From JBEIHI01 sp964655245 (GTDB lineage Bacteria; Bdellovibrionota; UBA2394), in contig CAZZLQ010000004.1 of assembly GCA_964655245.1 (NCBI GenBank), positions 1 to 64,000 of the forward strand: a DNA stretch of 64,000 nt. The letters are read 5' to 3'. A model generated the notes under the pieces. It saw only the letters and a list, made by a program, of their open reading frames with translations, made no database searches and was not told the DNA's origin. Each line of letters starts with the position of its first letter. Within the stretch, counting starts at the first letter, position 1. Shown here piece by piece: positions 16,153-25,439 of the stretch. Made by a program: the position numbers and the translations under genes.

Positions 16153-17982
16153 ATGATGAGCGGCATGAGTGTCAAAGTAAATGACTTCAGTATCCATGTC
16201 GCCACGGTGAATGGATCAGGATCTCAATCTTCCAACAATGTTTTGATGCGCGCGATGTTTCGGATGGGAATTCCAGTGAGTGGAAAGAACCTATTTCCTT
16301 CGAACATTCAAGGATTGCCCACTTGGTTTACTGTTCGTGTCAGTGCTGAGGGTTGGACGGCTCGTCGAGTCGAGACGGAAATTTTGGTTTGCATGAATGA
16401 TCAAACCTACGTTGATGATGTGAAGGCGCTTCCGCCGGGAGCCATTGTCATTCATCACGACCATATGAATATCTCTGCGATTCGTCCTGATGTGACTTCG
16501 ATTCCCGTTCCCTTTTCAAAGATCATTGCTGAAGCCTGTCCGGAGCCAAGACTTCGCAAGCTTGCGGTCAATATGGTTTATGTGGGAGTCCTTGCCGATT
16601 ATCTGAACATCACCGACGAAGCGATTGAGCTTGCGATGGCTCAGCAATTCAAAGGCAAAGCCAAAGTGATTGATCTCAACCGTGCGGCCATCAAGGCAGG
16701 TCGAGCATTCGTTCAGGGGTCTCAGTCGGCAGCTCCATTTCCGTTTAAAGTAGAGCCGATGAATAAAACTCAGGGAAAGATTCTCATTGAGGGAAATGCT
16801 GCCGCTGGTTTGGGAGCGGTTTTTTCTGGCTGTGGATTTGTAAGCTGGTATCCGATCACTCCCTCTACGAGTTTGGTCGACTACTTTTCTGAATATGCTG
16901 AGAAGTATCGTGTTGATCCAAAAACAGGTCAGAAGAATTTTGCTGTCGTTCAGGCGGAGGATGAGCTTGCCGCCATTGGGATGGTTTTGGGTTCCTCTTG
17001 GATGGGGGCTCGCGCGATGACTGCGACATCCGGTCCCGGCATTTCGCTGATGGCCGAGTTTGCAGGATTCGCTTACTTCGCTGAAGTGCCGGCGGTCATT
17101 TGGGATATTCAGCGCATTGGTCCTTCGACCGGACTCCCTACGAGAACTTCTCAAGGAGACGTTTCGTTTGCTGCCACTTTAAGTCACGGCGATACTAAGC
17201 ATATTTGTCTTTATCCAGGGACGGTGGAGGAGTGCTTCACAATGGCAGGAACAGCATTTGATCTTGCAGAGCATTTTCAAACGCCGGTTTTTGTTTTGAG
17301 TGATCTTGATTTAGGAATGAATTTTTATATGGCTGATCCATTTCGATATCCTGATCAGCCTCTGAATAGAGGCAAGGTCCTCACGGATGCTGATCAACAA
17401 AAGCTCGCGACTTTCGGACGTTATGTCGATGTTGACGGGGATGGTGTTCCTTATCGAACATTGCCGGGTCTGAAGGATCGTCGAGGAGTCTTTTTTACTC
17501 GAGGCTCGGGGCATAATGCCAAAGCGGTTTATACAGAAAAAGGCTCCGATTATGTGGAGCAGATGAATCGCCTGAATCGAAAATTTGAAACAGCTCGATC
17601 CCATCTTCCCCAGCCGATTCTTGAGGGCTCTGGAAAAAATCAAATTGGATTCATCGCCTATGGCTCATCGCATGAAGGAATGAGAGAGGCGATGCATATG
17701 CTGAAGACCCAACACAATGTGAGCGCAGATTATCTGAGGGTTCGTGGATTTCCATTTCACCAAGAGATTTTGGATTTCATCAAATCACATGAACGAGTTT
17801 TTGTGGTTGAGCAGAATCGAGATGGTCAGTTGCTGTCACTCCTCAAGAACGAGCCTTCGCTGGTGAAGGATCTTCCTAAGATTGAAAGTATTCTTCACTA
17901 TGAAGGATTTCCGTTGCCAGCCTCGTTTGTGATTGAAAGTTTTAAACGATTAACAAGCGGTCAGAAATCTGTCGCAGCCTAG
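16153..17982 (+). CDS. korA: 2-oxoacid:ferredoxin oxidoreductase, fused gamma-alpha subunit (KorA-like)
   Basis: This 609-aa subunit oxidises a 2-oxoacid, probably 2-oxoglutarate, to an acyl-CoA while reducing ferredoxin. The gamma-type domain lies at about 10-190 (GSGSQSSNNVLMRAMFRMG) and the alpha, POR_N-type domain starts near 205 (GNAAAGLGAVFSGCGFVSWY, YPITPSTSL). A transketolase-like C-terminal domain follows. The gamma-alpha fusion is typical of two-subunit KorAB enzymes. In-frame ATGs at 16153, 16156 and 16165 are all possible, and no clear ribosome site separates them. korB starts 23 bases downstream. Substrate choice between 2-oxoglutarate and other 2-oxoacids cannot be settled from the sequence. 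Confidence 0.9.
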   Translation: MMSGMSVKVNDFSIHVATVNGSGSQSSNNVLMRAMFRMGIPVSGKNLFPSNIQGLPTWFTVRVSAEGWTARRVETEILVCMNDQTYVDDVKALPPGAIVIHHDHMNISAIRPDVTSIPVPFSKIIAEACPEPRLRKLAVNMVYVGVLADYLNITDEAIELAMAQQFKGKAKVIDLNRAAIKAGRAFVQGSQSAAPFPFKVEPMNKTQGKILIEGNAAAGLGAVFSGCGFVSWYPITPSTSLVDYFSEYAEKYRVDPKTGQKNFAVVQAEDELAAIGMVLGSSWMGARAMTATSGPGISLMAEFAGFAYFAEVPAVIWDIQRIGPSTGLPTRTSQGDVSFAATLSHGDTKHICLYPGTVEECFTMAGTAFDLAEHFQTPVFVLSDLDLGMNFYMADPFRYPDQPLNRGKVLTDADQQKLATFGRYVDVDGDGVPYRTLPGLKDRRGVFFTRGSGHNAKAVYTEKGSDYVEQMNRLNRKFETARSHLPQPILEGSGKNQIGFIAYGSSHEGMREAMHMLKTQHNVSADYLRVRGFPFHQEILDFIKSHERVFVVEQNRDGQLLSLLKNEPSLVKDLPKIESILHYEGFPLPASFVIESFKRLTSGQKSVAA

Positions 17983-18005
17983 AGGGGATGAGGGAAGGAT
18001 AACAT

Positions 18006-19058
18006 ATGTCGGAAGCTGTTGAGACAAAGGCAAATCCAATGGTCACCCCCAATCGGGTGGGCCTGACAAAGAAGGAATATTTTGGATCAGCCTCAACCTT
18101 ATGCACAGGTTGTGGTCATGATTCTGTGACTCTGCATTTGATTTCATCCTTTTACGAGATGGAAGTTGAGCCTCATCAAGTGGCTAAGTTTAGTGGGATT
18201 GGATGCTCGAGCAAAACTCCAGCTTATTTCCTATCGGGTTCTCACGGCTTTAACGCAGTTCATGGACGAATGCCTTCAGTGGCCACGGGTGCTGCCATGA
18301 GTAATCGATCCATGATGAATATCGCTGTCAGCGGAGATGGAGATACGGCGAGTATCGGTATGGGTCAGTTTGTTCATATCATCCGACGAAATGTTCCCTT
18401 GCTCTATATTATTGAAAACAACGGAGTCTATGGACTCACCAAGGGTCAGTTTTCGGCAACTTCCGACAAGGGATCGCTTCAAAAAAAGGGTGAGGTGAAT
18501 ACGCTTGAGAGTATTGATCTTTGCTTGCTCGCTTTGGAGTTGGGCTGTGGCTATGTGGGCCGATCATTTTCCGGAGATGCCAAGCAGATGGTTCCTCTGA
18601 TCAAGGGGGGGCTGTCACACAAGGGCACCGCGGTTTTGGATGTGATCAGCCCCTGCATTACCTTCAACAATCATGAAGGCTCTACGAAATCTTATAAGTT
18701 TGTGAAGGACCATGACCAGGCCATTCATGAGATAGGATTCGTTCCCTCCTACACTCCTGTGGATGTGGATTACGATCATGGAACCACCAAGGTCATTGAT
18801 TTGCCCAATGGAAGTCACATCACCTTGAAGAAGATTGATCGAGACTATGATCCTACCAATCGACAGGCGGCTTTTGAGGTTTTGCATCGTGCTCGATCTG
18901 AAGGGGCGCTTTTGACGGGCTTGTTCTACATCAATCCCGATACGGTCCCTTTTCAGGATGTGATGAAGCTTGCTGAAACTCCACTGGTTCAACTGAGCAT
19001 TTCTGAGCTGCGACCATCTAAGACCTCGCTGGATGAAGTGATGGAGAGTTTGAAATAA
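18006..19058 (+). CDS. korB: 2-oxoacid:ferredoxin oxidoreductase beta subunit (KorB-like)
   Basis: This 350-aa thiamine-diphosphate-binding subunit has the cysteine cluster LCTGCGHD near the N-terminus. SGIGCSSKTP follows, then the TPP/Mg motif SGDGDTASIGMG through ENNGVYGLTKGQ. It pairs with the preceding alpha subunit, and an AGGGAAGGATA ribosome site precedes the ATG. The stop lies two bases from the convergent GGDEF gene stop. No dedicated ferredoxin gene is adjacent. Confidence 0.92.
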   Translation: MSEAVETKANPMVTPNRVGLTKKEYFGSASTLCTGCGHDSVTLHLISSFYEMEVEPHQVAKFSGIGCSSKTPAYFLSGSHGFNAVHGRMPSVATGAAMSNRSMMNIAVSGDGDTASIGMGQFVHIIRRNVPLLYIIENNGVYGLTKGQFSATSDKGSLQKKGEVNTLESIDLCLLALELGCGYVGRSFSGDAKQMVPLIKGGLSHKGTAVLDVISPCITFNNHEGSTKSYKFVKDHDQAIHEIGFVPSYTPVDVDYDHGTTKVIDLPNGSHITLKKIDRDYDPTNRQAAFEVLHRARSEGALLTGLFYINPDTVPFQDVMKLAETPLVQLSISELRPSKTSLDEVMESLK

Positions 19059-19060
19059 CT

Positions 19061-20248
19061 CTACTGGACTAGCTCAAGCTGACTTGGATCCATGGCTTGA
19101 GCTGAGTTTTTTCCGGAGCTCTTGACGTTGTAAAGAGCAGCGTCGGCTCGTTCGAACCAATCTTTGCCAGACTCCCCGATGGCGTGTTCGGCCACTCCCA
19201 CTGAAACTGTGATTTTGATCCCCTTTGCAAAGGTTTGATCTTTGAGACTATGGATAAAGTTTTGAGAGATTCTCAGAGCTTCTCGAAGCTTAGTCGTTGA
19301 GAGCATCACCACAAACTCATCGCCTCCATAACGGATGACCTTGTCTGATTTTCGAAAAAAACTTTTGAGAAACTGACTGAAGCTCACAAGAACGTCATCT
19401 CCTGTGGCATGTCCCCACTGATCATTAATCTGTTTGAAATTGTCGATATCAATCACAAGCATCGAGCAGCCCTCAAGAGCCACCCATCGAAGGTGCTGTG
19501 AAGAGATGAAGTAATCAAAGTAACCACGATTGTAGATTTGAGTGAGCGGATCTGTGACGATTTTTTGTTGAAGAGCTTGAGTCTTGGCATCCCAAAGGTC
19601 CTGAGAATCATCGGCTTCAGTCAGCAGGCCTTCCGACTTCCTTCCTCGAAAAATAGGCGAGATTAGCATCGAACCTAGAAACAAAAAGCCCAAGCAAAGG
19701 ATTATGTAGTTCAGGCCGTGAGTGATAAGGCTCCAAACAAATGCACCTTGGGGGGCGTGTAACACGATAGTCAGGTAGTCGGAGCCCTCCAAGGGTGAAA
19801 CCGCCGTGATCTTCCACTCCGTACCGGTCCATTCGAGGGGGGATGAGGCGCCCCTTCGTTGCTTGAGCTCTTCGATGATTGATTCGGGCAGATCAAGACT
19901 TTGTCCCTTCTTGTGTTGAGGATGGCTCGAGGCAATCACAAGGGGGGGGATTTGTTGGGTGTCAACGAGATCCAAATCCGCAAGGACAACTAAATCCAGC
20001 TCAGCTTTAAACAGGGCCTCCGATAGTTGACTATCAGTCAAAGTTTGAGAATTCTGACGAGGTCCGTTTCCCTGGAGGTTTTTTTGAGGAATCCTCAGAG
20101 ACGCGGTTTTGGCAGCCTGTTCTAGAATTTTTCGCTGCTGTGAAACGATGGTTCCGAGGTCTTTGGTAAAAAGATAAAGACTCGAGGTAAGGAAGAGAGC
20201 AACGAATGATGCCGCAGCGATCCGAACACGAGAAGTCTTCTGATTCAT
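19061..20248 (-). CDS. Membrane-bound diguanylate cyclase (GGDEF)
   Basis: This 395-aa enzyme should make cyclic di-GMP from GTP. An N-terminal span (IAAASFVALFLTSSLYLF) and a second span (LNYIILCLGFLFLGSMLI) bracket a periplasmic sensor region of about 160 residues. A GGDEF domain follows with intact GGDEF and an RKSD product-inhibition (RxxD) site five residues before it. The start is taken at ATG 20248, which places a basic flank before the first span. A longer in-frame start at 20377 would run far into proline dehydrogenase. Its 5' end overlaps that gene head-to-head by 43 bases. The signal sensed is unknown. Confidence 0.92.
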   Translation of the reverse strand: MNQKTSRVRIAAASFVALFLTSSLYLFTKDLGTIVSQQRKILEQAAKTASLRIPQKNLQGNGPRQNSQTLTDSQLSEALFKAELDLVVLADLDLVDTQQIPPLVIASSHPQHKKGQSLDLPESIIEELKQRRGASSPLEWTGTEWKITAVSPLEGSDYLTIVLHAPQGAFVWSLITHGLNYIILCLGFLFLGSMLISPIFRGRKSEGLLTEADDSQDLWDAKTQALQQKIVTDPLTQIYNRGYFDYFISSQHLRWVALEGCSMLVIDIDNFKQINDQWGHATGDDVLVSFSQFLKSFFRKSDKVIRYGGDEFVVMLSTTKLREALRISQNFIHSLKDQTFAKGIKITVSVGVAEHAIGESGKDWFERADAALYNVKSSGKNSAQAMDPSQLELVQ

Positions 20249-21621
20249 TCGATCCCCAAACTCCTTCGTCGATTGAAACACGGACTCAGGAGATTGGACA
20301 GGAGATTTTCCAAGCCAGCCAGCAGAGTATTTTTCAAAAGAACTTTTGGTACAACAAGCTGCTTGAGCTATCGACATCAGATCCTCGGGTTAAGACCCAG
20401 CTTTTTCGTTTTGTGGATGTTCTCCCTGCCTTGCAGGATTCTGAATCAAAGCGATTTCATTTAATCGAGTACCTGCGACGCCCTCAATCGGCATCGCAAT
20501 GGCCCTGGTCTTTGACTCTCATTTCCTCTTTGTTGAAGGTTCCTGTTTTAGATCAAGCACTCGTGAAGATTTCGGATTTTCAGGTGGCTCAAATGGCGAA
20601 GAACTTCATTTTGGGATCTGGACCTGAGGAGGCTTTGCCGAAGCTTCTGGAGCGGCGATCTCGCGGGATGGCGTTTACGTTGGATATTTTGGGTGAGACG
20701 GTTTTCTCGGACACGGAATCTCAATATTACCTGCGACTTTACCGGGCCTTGATTTCTGAGCTTGGTGATAAGGCCAAGGCGTGGAAGCGAGTTCCACAGA
20801 TTGACGATTCTGCTCTGGGGCCCATCCCCCCTGTGAACATCTCGCTCAAAGTTTCTGCTCTTGCATGTCACATTGATCCGATGGCATTTGAGGCTTCCAT
20901 TGCTACGCTCCAGTCACGGATTGAGCCCTTGATGCGACTAGCGATGGAGAAGAAGGTCTTCATCAACTTTGATATGGAGCAGTTTGCGCTACGAGAGTTG
21001 ACACGAGAGCTCTTTAAACGAATTCTCTCGAAGGCCGAGTTTAAGAATTACCGGCATTTTGGAATTGTTGTTCAGGCCTATCAGCGCACCTCCTTGGCGG
21101 ATGTGGAGGATTGGATCCAGTTTGCAACGGAGCGTGGTACTCCCTTTACTATCCGGTTGGTGAAGGGCGCTTACTGGGATTACGAGTGCATTCAAGCCGA
21201 GCAGAACTCTTGGCAGGCACCAGTTTATCTTGAGAAGAAGGATTCGGATGCAAACTATGAGCGCTGCACATGGGCGCTGTTGAAGGCATATCCCAAGATT
21301 GAGTTGGCGATGGGCTCGCACAACGTTCGTTCGTTAGCTCACGGGCTTGCCGTAGCTGAGCACTTGGGCCTTCCGCTGAACGCCCTTGAGATCCAAATGC
21401 TCTACGGTATGGCTGATCCCTTCAAAGAAGCACTGATGAAGCGGGGACTAAGATTGCGCGAGTATGATCCCGTGGGGGAAATGCTTCCTGGTCTTTCTTA
21501 CCTAGTCAGACGTCTGCTGGAAAACTCGGCCAATGATTCATTTTTGAAACAAAGTTTCATGGATAAGACGGGAATTCGTGAGTTGTTGAAGTCCCCATCT
21601 CAAAAAGGAGAACGATCATGA
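20206..21621 (+). CDS. Proline dehydrogenase
   Basis: This 471-aa FAD enzyme oxidises L-proline to pyrroline-5-carboxylate. The PRODH barrel shows VFINFDMEQFALRELT, RLVKGAYWDYE, ELAMGSHNVRS and the C-terminal REYDPVGEMLPGLSYLVRRL, all characteristic of the PutA PRODH domain. It is a stand-alone enzyme rather than bifunctional PutA. AGGAAGAG precedes the ATG. The next gene, P5C dehydrogenase, overlaps its stop by 4 bases, so the two steps to glutamate are made together. Confidence 0.93.
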   Translation: MMPQRSEHEKSSDSFDPQTPSSIETRTQEIGQEIFQASQQSIFQKNFWYNKLLELSTSDPRVKTQLFRFVDVLPALQDSESKRFHLIEYLRRPQSASQWPWSLTLISSLLKVPVLDQALVKISDFQVAQMAKNFILGSGPEEALPKLLERRSRGMAFTLDILGETVFSDTESQYYLRLYRALISELGDKAKAWKRVPQIDDSALGPIPPVNISLKVSALACHIDPMAFEASIATLQSRIEPLMRLAMEKKVFINFDMEQFALRELTRELFKRILSKAEFKNYRHFGIVVQAYQRTSLADVEDWIQFATERGTPFTIRLVKGAYWDYECIQAEQNSWQAPVYLEKKDSDANYERCTWALLKAYPKIELAMGSHNVRSLAHGLAVAEHLGLPLNALEIQMLYGMADPFKEALMKRGLRLREYDPVGEMLPGLSYLVRRLLENSANDSFLKQSFMDKTGIRELLKSPSQKGERS

Positions 21622-23195
21622 TGTTAACACCCTTCAAAAACGCTCCGTATTTGAATTTTGCTTTGGATGCTGATCGACAGCAAATGCTTCAGGCCCTTCA
21701 GAAGGTCAAAGGTGAACTGGGCAAAACTTTTGGCTTACATCGAGGAGAGGTCGTTCAATCTCCAACACGCAAGACCTTGACTAGTGTGAATCCTGCCAAT
21801 CCCTCTCAAGTGATTGGCTCAGTTGAGCTCGCAACCAAAGAAGATTCGTTGAAGGCGCTGGAGCTTATGACGAAGGGCTCTTACGAGTGGAAGCGCACTC
21901 CTGTGGAAAAACGCATTCAGTTGGTTGAGAAGCTTGCGGATTGGATGGAAGCTCGACGCAATGAAATTAGTGCCCTCATGGTCTATGAGGTAGGGAAGAA
22001 TTGGCGAGAGGCTGATGCGGATACCTGCGAGGGAATTGATTTTTGTCGCTACTACGCTCGGGAAATGAGTCGACTTTCTCAGACGAGAGTTACGCAAGTC
22101 GTAGCGGGTGAGCTCGATACTTTGTCTTATTATCCTCGGGGCGTCTGTGTTGTGATTGCGCCTTGGAATTTCCCGTTTGCGATTTTGACAGGAATGGCTG
22201 TGGCAGGTCTTGTCACTGGAAACACTGTGGTGATTAAGCCGGCGGAGCAGTCTCCCATCATTGGAGCAATGCTCGCTCAGGGACTGCGAGAGGTTGGATT
22301 TCCTGACTCGTCTTATTATTTTCTGCCTGGCATCGGTGAGGAGATCGGCCCCGTTTTGGTGGATGATCCTCGAACGGATATGATTGTTTTTACGGGATCG
22401 GCTGGTGTTGGACTGTCAATTATTGAATCGGCAGCTCGTAAACCGCATCCTGCTCAAAGAGGGGTCAAAAAGGTCATTGCTGAGATGGGTGGCAAGAATG
22501 CCCTCATTATCGATGAAGATGCGGATCTCGATGAATCTCTTCAGGGGGCCTTGCACTCAGCCTTTGGATTCCAAGGACAGAAGTGTTCCGCTCTCAGTCG
22601 ACTTTTGGTGCATGAGAAAGTTTACGACCTTTTTGTGAAGAGATTTGTGGAGTCGGTCAAGGCCTACAAATGCGGCTCACCTCTGAGCCCCGAGTTTCAA
22701 GTGGGGCCGGTGATTGATTCCGAGGCTCACCAGCGAATTCTCAATACGATTCAGGATGGTAAGAAGCGAATGAAAGTCCTCTATGAGTGTGCCGATGTGC
22801 CTCGCGAGGGCTACTTCGTTCCCCCCACTGTTTTTGAATGTGAAGACTCTCAGGAGGCTTTGTTTCAGAATGAAATTTTTGGTCCTGTGCTTTTGATCAA
22901 GAAAATCAAGAGCGTTGAGGAAGGTGTTCAGTTGGCGAACTCCGTTCGCTATGCGCTCACGGGTGGCATCTACTCTCGTAGTCAGTCAAAGATTGACTAC
23001 GTCAGATCAGAAATGGAAGTCGGGAACCTTTATATCAACCGTGCCATCACAGGAGCGATTGTCGAGCGGCATCCCTTTGGCGGCTTCAAACTCTCGGGCG
23101 TTGGAAGTAAAGCAGGTGGTCCGGACTATTTGATCCAATTTATGGAGCCAAAGACCGTATCCGAGAACACCGTGCGCCGCGGTTTTGCGGGTTAG
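21618..23195 (+). CDS. L-glutamate gamma-semialdehyde (P5C) dehydrogenase
   Basis: This 525-aa NAD-dependent aldehyde dehydrogenase completes proline breakdown to glutamate. Key segments are VVIAPWNFPFAILTGM, ITGNTVVIKPAE-like TGNTVVIKPAEQSP, the catalytic Glu region AEMGGKNALIIDEDADLD, the catalytic Cys in GFQGQKCSALSR, and NEIFGPVLLI. The C-terminal RAITGAIVERHPFGGFKLSG is the P5CDH subclass mark. The N-terminal extension of about 60 residues matches P5CDH of the PutA/RocA type. It overlaps the proline dehydrogenase stop. Confidence 0.94.
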   Translation: MMLTPFKNAPYLNFALDADRQQMLQALQKVKGELGKTFGLHRGEVVQSPTRKTLTSVNPANPSQVIGSVELATKEDSLKALELMTKGSYEWKRTPVEKRIQLVEKLADWMEARRNEISALMVYEVGKNWREADADTCEGIDFCRYYAREMSRLSQTRVTQVVAGELDTLSYYPRGVCVVIAPWNFPFAILTGMAVAGLVTGNTVVIKPAEQSPIIGAMLAQGLREVGFPDSSYYFLPGIGEEIGPVLVDDPRTDMIVFTGSAGVGLSIIESAARKPHPAQRGVKKVIAEMGGKNALIIDEDADLDESLQGALHSAFGFQGQKCSALSRLLVHEKVYDLFVKRFVESVKAYKCGSPLSPEFQVGPVIDSEAHQRILNTIQDGKKRMKVLYECADVPREGYFVPPTVFECEDSQEALFQNEIFGPVLLIKKIKSVEEGVQLANSVRYALTGGIYSRSQSKIDYVRSEMEVGNLYINRAITGAIVERHPFGGFKLSGVGSKAGGPDYLIQFMEPKTVSENTVRRGFAG

Positions 23196-23205
23196 TTTCG
23201 ATTCT

Positions 23206-23967
23206 TTAGTTCAAAAATTTGATGAGCCCGATGATTCCCATCATCGCTGCGAAGATCACTTTGATTTTGCTTGAGGATATCTTTGTTTTGGTCGCAAGTT
23301 TGCTTCCGGCAAAGGTCCCTGCGAGCAGAACGAGCAAGACCAAGGGAGAGAGGGTGATCAAAACGTCTTGTCTTTGATTGATGTAAACAATGAGGGCGGT
23401 AAGAGCTGAAACAAATACAAATGGAAAACTTATCTGCGTAGCTTGAGACATGGGATAACCCAAAATTTTATGAAGCGTAGGGACGTTTATGATGCCACCT
23501 CCAATTCCGAGAAGTCCGCCAAGAAATCCCGAGCAAAAAAAGAGTAGCTTTCCCCAGAGGGAGTCGACTCGTTGAACTTCATTTTCGGAAGATTCATTTC
23601 GATGATCCCAGAAAAAATACACACTCATCACCATCAGAAGGATTGCAAAGAGCTTGCTGAGAACTTCAGCGGAAGAATGGGTGCCAATATAGGCAGCTAA
23701 AGCCGACCCCGCTAAGGTCAACCAGATAAAGCGGCGAACGATGAGTTGATTTTGGCGAATCAGTTCACGGTTTTGATGCATTCTCAAAACGCTTAGCCAC
23801 AAAATACAGGCCAAAGAAAAGAAGATTGCATCGTGGATCTCTAGCTGTCCCAAGATCGTGAGAAGAGGGATGAGGATGAAGCCCCCGCCCAGTCCCGTGA
23901 TTGCCCCGATGAATGAGGAGAGAGCTCCAAATCCAAAAAAAATAAAGAGCGACCACGCCGAACTCAT
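23206..23967 (-). CDS. TSUP/TauE-SafE family membrane transporter
   Basis: This 253-aa inner-membrane protein has about eight hydrophobic spans and the two family repeats: GAITGLGGGFILIPLL near the N-terminus and GLLGIGGGIINVPTL in the second half. Family members export sulfite, sulfonates or other organic anions. The substrate here is unknown. The start overlaps the murF stop by 4 bases, so it is co-transcribed with murF although no functional link is evident. Confidence 0.9.
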   Translation of the reverse strand: MSSAWSLFIFFGFGALSSFIGAITGLGGGFILIPLLTILGQLEIHDAIFFSLACILWLSVLRMHQNRELIRQNQLIVRRFIWLTLAGSALAAYIGTHSSAEVLSKLFAILLMVMSVYFFWDHRNESSENEVQRVDSLWGKLLFFCSGFLGGLLGIGGGIINVPTLHKILGYPMSQATQISFPFVFVSALTALIVYINQRQDVLITLSPLVLLVLLAGTFAGSKLATKTKISSSKIKVIFAAMMGIIGLIKFLN

Positions 23968-25352
23968 TTTTTGCCTGCAACTTCTTCGAAGACGGGAATT
24001 ATTCGTTCAAGCCCCATGCTTCGGCTGCCTTTCACAAAGAAGCAATCGGCTGGCATGATCGATGAGCGCACCGCCTTTTTGAGCGAGTCAAAGTCGGTGA
24101 ATGCGGATACCTTGAGTTTGTCGGAGGGAAGGGGGAGTTTTGAGGCCGATTGCCAGGCCTTAGAAAAATCCTCGCCCCACAGAAAAATCTCATCGAATTC
24201 GGAAACCATTGCGAGATTGAGAATTCGAGCATGAGCTTTGGTGCGTGAATCTCCTAAATCCCTCATATCACCAAGAACTAGCTTTTGCTTGCAGCCACGA
24301 GAAACCTCGACGAAGGTCTCGAGTGCTTTTTCCATGCTGGACGGATTAGCGTTGTAGCAATCATCAAAAACCCGCACGTCTCTTCCAAACTCAAGCCAAA
24401 GGCTTCGATGGGCCTCACCGACAAACTTTGTGGTCTGTTCAGCAATCTTCCTCAGGCTCTCTTGCTCCAAGGAAGAATGAAGAAGGCGGATCGCTGCGAG
24501 CCCGGCGAGCAAATTTTGAGCATTATGTTTTCCGGCCAGAGGATTGAGAAAGGTTTGGCCAAAGGCCAATAGAGTTCGAGGGGCTAAATATTTTCCTTCG
24601 ATATCAGCGCGACGGTCGAGAGAATAGGTCAATGTCTTTGCAGGGAAGCTTTGCTTCTCAATCCAAGGAGAGTCAACGTTTGCCGCAAACATGCCTGAAC
24701 TATCTTTTAAGAACTTCAGCAGCTTCAATTCCTCTTCGGCAACTGTTTCGATATTTTTGAGATTCTCAAGATGTTCTTCCTCAATTGTCGTGATCAAACC
24801 GGCATTCGGCTGAACAACTTCCAGATGCTTTTCCATCCAGCCTGGTTCATCGATTCCGATTTCAATGACCGCATACCTCTGAGATCTTACTTGGAGTAGA
24901 GTGAGTGCAATTCCCAAAATGGAGTTGTTTGATTTCAGAGTTTTAAAGACCTGATCCGGCCCATGCAGAATTCCCAAGAGATAGGCCACCCACTCCTTGG
25001 TGGTTGTTTTGCCATTGCTTCCGGCGACTGCAAAAATCTGACATTGAAGGCGCTGTCGATGGGACTTTGCTAAACATCGAAGGGCTTCGGTCGTGTCTGA
25101 GACGTGAATCAAACAAAAGTCTTTGGGTAAAGATTCCTGATTCTTGAAGGATTGCTCTGAAACGATAGCTCCCAAAGCGCCAGCCTTTGCAGCTTCGACG
25201 ATAAAATCGTGGCCATCGAATTTTTCTCCCGGAACCGCTGCAAACAGATCCCCGGACTGGAGGCTTCGTGAGTCGCTCCAGATGCGGTTGAAGGATGGTC
25301 CCTTCGGAAGAGATTTCTGAAGGCTTTCAGCTATAAAATCACGTGTGAACAT
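23964..25352 (-). CDS. murF: UDP-MurNAc-tripeptide:D-Ala-D-Ala ligase MurF
   Basis: This 462-aa cytoplasmic ligase adds D-Ala-D-Ala to the peptidoglycan precursor. The N-terminal Mur domain (DSRSLQSGDLFAAVPG), ATP-binding AGSNGKTTTKEW, VIEIGIDEPGWM and the C-terminal DDCYNANPSSMEKAL support MurF over MurE or MurC. It stands outside a dcw cluster, apart from the other mur genes. Its substrate dipeptide would come from the ddl product encoded at 51-52 kb. Confidence 0.94.
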   Translation of the reverse strand: MFTRDFIAESLQKSLPKGPSFNRIWSDSRSLQSGDLFAAVPGEKFDGHDFIVEAAKAGALGAIVSEQSFKNQESLPKDFCLIHVSDTTEALRCLAKSHRQRLQCQIFAVAGSNGKTTTKEWVAYLLGILHGPDQVFKTLKSNNSILGIALTLLQVRSQRYAVIEIGIDEPGWMEKHLEVVQPNAGLITTIEEEHLENLKNIETVAEEELKLLKFLKDSSGMFAANVDSPWIEKQSFPAKTLTYSLDRRADIEGKYLAPRTLLAFGQTFLNPLAGKHNAQNLLAGLAAIRLLHSSLEQESLRKIAEQTTKFVGEAHRSLWLEFGRDVRVFDDCYNANPSSMEKALETFVEVSRGCKQKLVLGDMRDLGDSRTKAHARILNLAMVSEFDEIFLWGEDFSKAWQSASKLPLPSDKLKVSAFTDFDSLKKAVRSSIMPADCFFVKGSRSMGLERIIPVFEEVAGKK

Positions 25353-25365
25353 GAAGGCCCTTTCG

Positions 25366-25394
25366 TTGACACTCCCTCACTAATTCAATACAAA
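25366..25394 (+). promoter_or_regulatory. Probable sigma-70 promoter
   Basis: TTGACA at 25366-25371, a 17-base spacer, then TACAAA at 25389-25394 lie in the divergent gap after murF. A start site near 25401 would give a leader of about 39 bases to the ATG at 25440. This is the best consensus-like promoter seen in the window. Confidence 0.5.
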
Positions 25395-25439
25395 GTGGGC
25401 GTAATTGGCAGCCTAAATTTAGAGTTTGTAGGGGTTTTC

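Noticed and set aside
16516..17154. 212-codon open frame antisense to korA
   Set aside because: It mirrors a well-identified gene, has no ribosome site and no sensible protein features.
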